6,589 nucleotides of DNA, from the NCBI GenBank assembly GCA_959605475.1, contig CAUHFS010000075.1:1-6589 (forward strand), given 5' to 3'. Positions within the stretch are counted from its first letter, which is position 1. Each line of letters opens with the position of its first letter. Source of the stretch: an uncultured Collinsella sp. (lineage in GTDB: Bacteria; Actinomycetota; Coriobacteriia; Coriobacteriales; Coriobacteriaceae). Positions 1-4,258 of the stretch are shown here, piece by piece. A program made the translations under genes and the position numbers. The notes below the pieces were generated by a model that ran no database searches, was not told where the DNA came from, and worked only from the letters and a program-made list of their open reading frames with translations.

Positions 1-383
1 GCCGTTACTGCCGCCACCAAGATAAAACGCGAGACCCACCAAAGGGTTCTTGCCCGGCATCGAACAAGCGCTTGCAAACCAAACCCGTGCAACGATTCGG
101 TCGGATAGTCGAGTGTTGTATAGAGAATAAGCAGAATGAGAAATAGCCATCCTAGCGGAGGCACAAACATGACCCCGGGCCTAGGCTCAAACGGAGCAGA
201 TCCGGCAAACACGAGCGCAAGATTATCCGCAAACCCCAAGGTATCCGTTCTAACCCCATACACAGAAGACAATCCGTAGGCGTACACCAAGTTCGCAACG
301 GTCACTGCCGCAATTGCAATAAAAGTGATGATGTTCTTCTTCAAAACGGTCCTCAGGTCCGCGGCGACCAGCCTAAACAGCAT
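1..383 (-). CDS. ABC-2-type exporter permease, second subunit (partial, C-terminus off window)
   Basis: An open frame on the minus strand starts at ATG 381-383 and runs without a stop for 127 codons to the window edge. The protein begins MLFRLVAADLRTVLKK, a short basic cytoplasmic N-terminus. A membrane segment follows at about residues 18-40, then an external loop, a second segment at about 77-91, and the start of a third at about 119. Between the last two lies a cytoplasmic stretch with Glu96, Leu98, Gly100-Phe101, Gln104, Arg108 and then Trp-Trp at 115-116. This pattern is typical of paired ABC-2-like permeases and also occurs in the neighbouring permease. The start is supported by GAGGTGG at 388-394 and by a TGATG junction: the stop of the upstream permease shares one base with this ATG, suggesting translational coupling. 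It probably forms a heteromeric exporter with that neighbour. The substrate is unknown. Family assignment is by eye. Confidence 0.72.
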   Translation of the reverse strand, partial: MLFRLVAADLRTVLKKNIITFIAIAAVTVANLVYAYGLSSVYGVRTDTLGFADNLALVFAGSAPFEPRPGVMFVPPLGWLFLILLILYTTLDYPTESLHGFGLQALVRCRARTLWWVSRFILVAAVT

Positions 384-1264
384 CAGACCACCTCGCGTCT
401 TTTTAAGAATCTCGCGAAAATCAAAGAAAAGACGAACAGCAAAATGATTTCTGCAAACCCTGCTCGAATGTCGGGCCAGTTATTTAGTGATTCCGACCTG
501 ATGCTGTTAAGAATGTTGCAGTTAAAGCCAACGCATGAAAGGACGCTAAAAATCCAATCGTTAACAAAGTGCCATGCAACCATAATCAGATATGGAACGA
601 CCATCGCCTTGATTCTGCTGCGAAACACAACCGACAGACCAGTCACGGACATGGATAGAGCCCCCAGCGTCACCGCATCGAACAGTGTATAAACCAGCAC
701 ATATAACAGAGGCCGGGAATAAAACAGACCAGAAAAATAGCTATGCAGATAGAGCCCGACGTAAGTCGATTCATCGACCCGAGGGAGATACGCGGGAAAC
801 AGCATGGAGACAATCAGGAAGTTCACGAGTAGCGGAATAGCCGTGACCGCAAACGCAGAGAGAAAAGCAGACAGCATCTTCGCGTTCACGTATGCATTTC
901 TAGAAACACGTGTGCAGATCTGCGCCTCGTAACCGCTCAAACGCTCGGACAGGCATGACCACGACCCGGCCAGCATGGCAAGCAACGGCAGCGCATAGAA
1001 AAACACTGATGCCGATAGCGGTGCATTTGCACTCACAACGATCCAGTTACCAAAGCTACTTTCACGCGTTTGGCCGAGGTATGCCTGGGCTTGCAAACCA
1101 ACGCCATAGCCAAACGATAACAGCTGCTTGCGCTCAGTCTCAAGCGTCCACCATGCCTCAATGGCAGCCGCCATCGAAATTGCAGTTGCAACCATAAGGG
1201 TCAACGCAAATATAGGATTGCCAAATATCTTGGACAACTCGTGCCGCATTAGATTTCTATTCAA
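383..1264 (-). CDS. ABC-2-type exporter permease, first subunit
   Basis: This encodes a 293-residue integral membrane protein with about six membrane segments, near residues 17-36, 83-103, 128-157, 183-214, 219-246 and 270-286. The N-terminus MNRNLMRHELSKIFGN and the basic end FLKRREVV are typical of ABC-2-type permease subunits. After the second segment the cytoplasmic loop carries Glu107, Leu109, Gly111-Tyr112, Gln115 and Arg119. The next gene has the same residues at identical spacing, so the two are probably paralogous halves of one exporter. I chose the TTG start at 1262-1264 because GGGAGGG lies 9 bases upstream (1274-1280). The in-frame ATG at 1247-1249 has no clear ribosome binding site, though it is possible. 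The stop overlaps the next start by one base. No ATPase gene is in the window. The substrate is unknown; the adjacent secreted protein or a related peptide or toxin is a guess. G+C is low here: 24 of 60 bases at 541-600. Confidence 0.8.
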   Translation of the reverse strand: MNRNLMRHELSKIFGNPIFALTLMVATAISMAAAIEAWWTLETERKQLLSFGYGVGLQAQAYLGQTRESSFGNWIVVSANAPLSASVFFYALPLLAMLAGSWSCLSERLSGYEAQICTRVSRNAYVNAKMLSAFLSAFAVTAIPLLVNFLIVSMLFPAYLPRVDESTYVGLYLHSYFSGLFYSRPLLYVLVYTLFDAVTLGALSMSVTGLSVVFRSRIKAMVVPYLIMVAWHFVNDWIFSVLSCVGFNCNILNSIRSESLNNWPDIRAGFAEIILLFVFSLIFARFLKRREVV

Positions 1265-1273
1265 GCGACATCA

Positions 1274-1280
1274 CCCTCCC
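1274..1280 (-). promoter_or_regulatory. Ribosome binding site supporting a TTG start
   Basis: Minus-strand GGGAGGGTGAT resembles an extended Shine-Dalgarno sequence. It sits 9 bases before TTG 1262-1264, which favours TTG over the in-frame ATG at 1247-1249 as the permease start. An ATG at 1269-1271 is out of frame and stops after four codons. Confidence 0.6.
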
Positions 1281-1286
1281 TTCGGC

Positions 1287-1312
1287 CGGGCCGAGCAGCA
1301 ACACTCGGCCCG
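1287..1312 (-). repeat. GC-rich intercistronic hairpin
   Basis: CGGGCCGAG (1287-1295) and CTCGGCCCG (1304-1312) form a perfect 9-bp inverted repeat with an 8-base loop. It lies between the secreted-protein gene and the permease gene. No T-run follows on either strand, so it is not a standard intrinsic terminator. On the minus-strand transcript it ends 6 bases before the permease ribosome binding site. It could therefore set relative expression by partial termination, 3' end protection or ribosome access (inference). Confidence 0.7.
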
Positions 1313-1343
1313 ACCCTAATCACAACAAGAAGCTGCGGATTGG

Positions 1344-1856
1344 CTAGGCGGGAAGTTTGTTAAAATGGCCTAAGCAATCGGGGCTCCACTTTCCATAGAC
1401 CGTGCCGTATCCGGACTCGGCCCATGCAGTCAGACGAGCATAGCTGCGTTTATTCTCACGGACGAGATTGTATATCTCCCATTCACGCTCATGGTTGGAG
1501 CGATACACGCCCTGCGTGCAATTCAAATTGCCCGTTCCTCTATTGTCATAGGCACCGTCCACGAACAAACGCAACGGCTTTCCTGAATAGCCTTTGATCC
1601 AAATGTAGACTGAAGATGAATCTTCTTTCTGGCGATAGCCGGTTGCGCTCGTGCCAGAACATTGAAAAGCGAAATCTCTATCTTCATTGTTCTTGCATGT
1701 GGCAATTCCGGCATCCGCGCTCTGCGAAATGCTAGAAACCTGGGAAGTGTCAAACTCCTCTTGAGCAAATGATGCGGCAGGTGCACCCATCGACAAGCCC
1801 GCAACAATCGCCAAGCCGACTCCGATTCGAGCAATAGCGCTCCTTGGCTTAATCAT
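1344..1856 (-). CDS. Small Sec-secreted protein with four cysteines, function unknown
   Basis: This encodes a 170-residue protein with a clear Sec signal peptide: a basic start (MIKPRSAIAR), a hydrophobic core at about residues 11-23, and a likely signal peptidase I site after Ala31 (SFA before QEE). No lipobox cysteine is present, so release rather than lipid anchoring is expected. The mature part, about 139 residues, has four cysteines (54, 66, 113, 161) that could form two disulfides. It is rich in Ser, Gly, Tyr and charged residues and has no further membrane segment. The end, with EWEIYN, ARLTAW and YGKWSPDC, vaguely recalls small secreted proteins found beside ABC exporters, such as DUF2712 or lactococcin-972-like proteins. 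I cannot confirm that by eye. Start choice: ATG 1854-1856 follows GGAGAAGG; an in-frame TTG at 1866-1868 overlaps that site and is rejected. The gene lies between the regulator and the exporter permeases on the same strand. Confidence 0.8.
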   Translation of the reverse strand: MIKPRSAIARIGVGLAIVAGLSMGAPAASFAQEEFDTSQVSSISQSADAGIATCKNNEDRDFAFQCSGTSATGYRQKEDSSSVYIWIKGYSGKPLRLFVDGAYDNRGTGNLNCTQGVYRSNHEREWEIYNLVRENKRSYARLTAWAESGYGTVYGKWSPDCLGHFNKLPA

Positions 1857-1858
1857 GG

Positions 1859-1866
1859 CCTTCTCC
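1859..1866 (-). promoter_or_regulatory. Ribosome binding site of the secreted-protein gene
   Basis: Minus-strand GGAGAAGG lies two bases before ATG 1854-1856, with its GGAG core six bases further upstream, a normal distance. It decides the start, because the in-frame TTG at 1866-1868 falls on the site itself. Confidence 0.65.
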
Positions 1867-1885
1867 AATCAAAAGCGGTTAACAA

Positions 1886-1897
1886 TGCGTCGACGCA
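1886..1897. repeat. Perfect 12-bp palindrome, candidate operator
   Basis: TGCGTCGACGCA is a perfect palindrome in the 109-bp gap between the regulator and the secreted-protein gene, 29 bases upstream of the latter's ATG. LuxR-type HTH proteins commonly bind palindromic sites as dimers, so it could be an operator or a small cruciform. I see no convincing -35/-10 pair next to it. The role is inferred. Confidence 0.4.
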
Positions 1898-1930
1898 CGG
1901 CAACTTTTGCATGAATAGAGAAAGATGTCT

Positions 1931-1969
1931 GTAAACACCCGCTATTGAGTTGATTGCTCAGGCGTTTAC
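1931..1969 (-). repeat. Inverted repeat overlapping the regulator stop codon
   Basis: GTAAACACC (1931-1939) and GGCGTTTAC (1961-1969) pair over 9 positions. In the minus-strand transcript one pair is G-U. Within the 21-base loop, TGAG and CTCA can form a short second stem. One arm contains the TAA stop of the regulator gene (1966-1968). The sequence after the hairpin on the minus strand is pyrimidine-rich (TCTTTCTCTATTC) but has no solid T-run. It may be a weak terminator, a 3' end stabiliser or a protein-binding site. Confidence 0.5.
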
Positions 1970-4104
1970 ACGTTATCTATCTGCGATAACAATGAAATAA
2001 GCTCCGCTTTATTCTTGATCCTCAACTGGCGGTAAGATGCAGACCGCAGTGCTTGCACCGTAGATGCAGCGTAACCGACATCCTCCGCAATAGCCTTTGT
2101 CGTTGCGCCCTCTGCCGTCATCAGCAAGATTTGCGACTGAACATCAGAAAGGGAGCGAGACATAAGCAGGGCCAGCTGGCGCACGCGGGCTGTTTCGGTG
2201 GACCCGTTCGCGCGGTACTCCAAGACGGCTTTCTCGTCCTCAACCGAGCGGGCGAGCGCGATGTGCGTGACGAATATGGGCACAGACCAGCAGACGATCA
2301 CCGTTGCCACGACGACATTGACAGCCGAACTTTGCCCCAACAACGACACGAGGAACAACGGCTTGAAAACCGTCAGATCCTGCGCCATGTTGAGCAAGAC
2401 AACCCAAGCAGGAGCCGTCGCCCCAAAGCAAAGCATCCATACCCCGAGCATTTTGCGCTGCGGACAGCCGCGCAGCACTATATACGTGAGCAGCATCCCC
2501 GTCAGCACCGCAAACCCGTGGATTCGCCCCCTAGCGACCGCATAGATTAAGGCAACCATGCCCATTGAGACCAACGGCACGATAGCCCGAGTATGGGCAT
2601 GAACCTTAAACGGGCGCAGCTTAACAGCGAGCGAAGCCATAGACGCTATGCCGCAAAACAGGACCGGTGCAGCCATCAACGGATCGCGTATGCACCTCCA
2701 TGCCGCGATATAAACAAAAGCCCATTCCACGGCAGACAGTATCGCCCACACGCACGGGCTTCCGAGCCCAATCGCTTCGCCTGCCCTATCCCACGCAGCT
2801 TTACGATTCGGTTTTCCACCCGTGTAGCGTAGCGACAGAAACAGTCCGAGACCCAATGCATAGCTTGAGAGAGAAAAGGCGACAGCCCACGAAACACCGG
2901 ACCCCCAATCGCTATCCGCCATTACCAAGGGGCCTGCCGCCAGGAGGATGAAAAATAATGTGAGCAGGTATCGAAACAGCCGGCGCGCTCGAGCTGATGA
3001 CAACATATCGTCAGCATGTCGCTGCGGCGGCTCTTGCCCTACAGTATCACCCTCACCCGCAAACAACGCCACGAGCTCGCGTGAGCCCGCAACCGACGCC
3101 TTCCCGTATGCTCGGTGAAGCGTTGTTCGCACCGTCGATGGCTTCGTATCCGTCTCCTTGGCAATTTCCGCCGGCGTTTTCCCTTTGAGCAGCAATCGAA
3201 CAAACTGCTCCTCTCGAGGCGACAGGGCAGGGGAAAACACCCCCGCATCGAATGGGTCGGACGCGCAGGCAACATCCGAATTGTTGTCCCGTTTCTCCCT
3301 TAGCAACGTGCACACGAAGGCAACAGCAATAGCGGACCCCATCGTCAGCGACGCAATGATCGCGGCATCGTTTGCGAAGTATGCCGCCTCAACAGCCGGA
3401 ACAAGGCCAATAGGGACTGCCACGAGCACAGAACGGGCAAACACGTCGCTCTGCCCCCGACCAAAGGCGCGAGGACAGCAAAGCGGCGAGGCCACAGCCA
3501 ACACGAGATAGACCAGAGGAATTAAAAGCACAAGACCAATTGACGCGGCCGAAACAGAGGGCATCCCCCATGGCCCAGGAACAATTCTCCATGAAACTCG
3601 ACAGCAAAACAGCAGGCAAGACAGGACGGCTATTGTTTCTGTAAAAATCGCGTCCTGCGGGCGGCGGGCCTCTCTTTCGTCAGTTCCTGTCGCCCCCTGC
3701 GTCAAAGGAGAGCCCGCCGTATCCCAAATTACATATGAGAGGAGCAACGACCCAGCAAAGCACGAGGCGCACGAAACGCCATGCAACAGCCAGATCGGCG
3801 CAAACACGAATGGAATAGAATCTCCGCGAGCATAGAAGGCCAGGTCGGCCCATTCGGGAACCGTTGCAATAACACCAAGGAAAACACCGACGGCACCGAG
3901 ATGCTTCGGCCGTCTTATTTCTCCCCCCTTGCGGAGCGCAGCACCATGAACAAACGCCGCAAGGCATGCGCCCAGGATAACGAGCCAGGTCATTGCACCT
4001 GATGCCAGGCCGATTGAAGATGAAAACCGGTGATAAGGGGTGACCGCCATTACGATAAGCGCAATGGCGCAGGCAGATGTAGCAGAACGGCGGGAAAAGA
4101 GCAT
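1966..4104 (-). CDS. Polytopic membrane LuxR-type regulator with two HTH domains (internal duplication)
   Basis: This is a predicted membrane transcription regulator of 712 residues. Module one has about eight membrane segments (near residues 7-23, 30-54, 69-91, 98-128, 153-175, 184-210, 221-240, 246-266), then a LuxR-type HTH at 294-350 (LSPREEQ, EIAKET, STVRTTL). Module two repeats the plan: about eight segments between 376 and 617, then a second, more divergent HTH at 652-708 (KAIAEDVG, ASTVQAL). The HTHs align without gaps at about 14 of 57 identities, and membrane landmarks recur (EWA at 84-86 and 460-462). Single-module versions are common in Coriobacteriia, where they regulate adjacent genes, sometimes in response to small molecules; the ligand here is unknown. 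Start: ATG 4102-4104 follows GGAGG, with a TATAAT just upstream. An ATG at 4156-4158 would give 730 residues but has a poor ribosome binding site. It probably controls the downstream secreted-protein and exporter genes. Confidence 0.85.
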   Translation of the reverse strand: MLFSRRSATSACAIALIVMAVTPYHRFSSSIGLASGAMTWLVILGACLAAFVHGAALRKGGEIRRPKHLGAVGVFLGVIATVPEWADLAFYARGDSIPFVFAPIWLLHGVSCASCFAGSLLLSYVIWDTAGSPLTQGATGTDEREARRPQDAIFTETIAVLSCLLFCCRVSWRIVPGPWGMPSVSAASIGLVLLIPLVYLVLAVASPLCCPRAFGRGQSDVFARSVLVAVPIGLVPAVEAAYFANDAAIIASLTMGSAIAVAFVCTLLREKRDNNSDVACASDPFDAGVFSPALSPREEQFVRLLLKGKTPAEIAKETDTKPSTVRTTLHRAYGKASVAGSRELVALFAGEGDTVGQEPPQRHADDMLSSARARRLFRYLLTLFFILLAAGPLVMADSDWGSGVSWAVAFSLSSYALGLGLFLSLRYTGGKPNRKAAWDRAGEAIGLGSPCVWAILSAVEWAFVYIAAWRCIRDPLMAAPVLFCGIASMASLAVKLRPFKVHAHTRAIVPLVSMGMVALIYAVARGRIHGFAVLTGMLLTYIVLRGCPQRKMLGVWMLCFGATAPAWVVLLNMAQDLTVFKPLFLVSLLGQSSAVNVVVATVIVCWSVPIFVTHIALARSVEDEKAVLEYRANGSTETARVRQLALLMSRSLSDVQSQILLMTAEGATTKAIAEDVGYAASTVQALRSASYRQLRIKNKAELISLLSQIDNV
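1981..2151 (-). repeat. Second LuxR-type HTH (C-terminal copy, degenerate)
   Basis: Residues 652-708 of the regulator. The recognition region is kept (KAIAEDVG, then ASTVQAL, and a closing AELISLL), but the usual Arg-Glu after the opening Leu-Ser is replaced by Asp-Val-Gln. It aligns gaplessly with the internal copy at 3055-3225. Confidence 0.75.
3055..3225 (-). repeat. First LuxR-type HTH (internal copy, near consensus)
   Basis: Residues 294-350 of the regulator. It matches the LuxR/GerE pattern well: LSPREEQ opening, Gly308, EIAKET, PSTVRTTL and SRELVAL. It lies in the middle of the protein, followed by a polar linker of about 25 residues and then a new set of membrane segments. This is unusual for a domain normally found at the C-terminus. 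Confidence 0.85.
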
Positions 4105-4108
4105 ATGG

Positions 4109-4113
4109 CCTCC
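4109..4113 (-). promoter_or_regulatory. Ribosome binding site of the regulator gene
   Basis: Minus-strand GGAGG lies four bases before ATG 4102-4104, a little close but strong. The alternative ATGs at 4123-4125 and 4156-4158 lack a comparable site. Confidence 0.55.
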
Positions 4114-4123
4114 ATAGCGTGAC

Positions 4124-4129
4124 ATTATA
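4124..4129 (-). promoter_or_regulatory. Candidate -10 element (TATAAT) for the regulator gene
   Basis: A perfect TATAAT on the minus strand lies 19 bases upstream of ATG 4102-4104. Transcription would start near 4117 and leave a leader of roughly a dozen bases that still contains GGAGG. No TTGACA-like -35 is visible at 16-19 bp spacing, so activation by a regulator may be needed. If this is the promoter, the longer 730-residue reading frame cannot be made from it. Confidence 0.42.
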
Positions 4130-4169
4130 TCGCCCGGACCGCTCGTTTTCCTCGTCATCTGCCCGAGCG

Positions 4170-4178
4170 TGCTACACT
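4170..4178 (+). promoter_or_regulatory. Candidate extended -10 promoter for the kinase operon
   Basis: TGCTACACT fits an extended -10 (TGn followed by TACACT). The region 17 bp upstream has no good -35 match. Transcription would begin near 4185 and give a leader of about 74 bases before the kinase ATG. Confidence 0.42.
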
Positions 4179-4247
4179 AGCAGCATCTATGCCGCCGCGA
4201 ATGGCTCGGGCCCGCGCCCGCCGCTCGCAAACGAACTTTAAACGCAC

Positions 4248-4252
4248 GAGGG
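4248..4252 (+). promoter_or_regulatory. Ribosome binding site of the kinase gene
   Basis: GAGGG lies six bases before ATG 4259-4261. The in-frame TTG at 4253-4255 directly abuts the site, so ATG is the better start. Confidence 0.6.
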
Positions 4253-4258
4253 TTGGCC

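Noticed and set aside
1857..1868. TTG start for the secreted-protein gene at 1866-1868
   Set aside because: The TTG is part of the ribosome binding site itself; ATG 1854-1856 fits.
2053..2550. Plus-strand open frames within the regulator gene (also 2198-2545, 2593-2832 and 3158-3511)
   Set aside because: They have Arg/Pro/His-rich shadow composition, overlap one another, and lie antisense to a regulator with clear HTH motifs and membrane segments.
4105..4158. Upstream start for the regulator at ATG 4156-4158 (730 residues)
   Set aside because: It has a poor ribosome binding site, and the extra 18 codons contain the TATAAT candidate. ATG 4102-4104 with GGAGG is favoured, though the longer form is not excluded.
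4253..4258. TTG start for the kinase at 4253-4255
   Set aside because: It directly abuts the GAGGG site with no spacing; ATG 4259-4261 two codons later has correct spacing.
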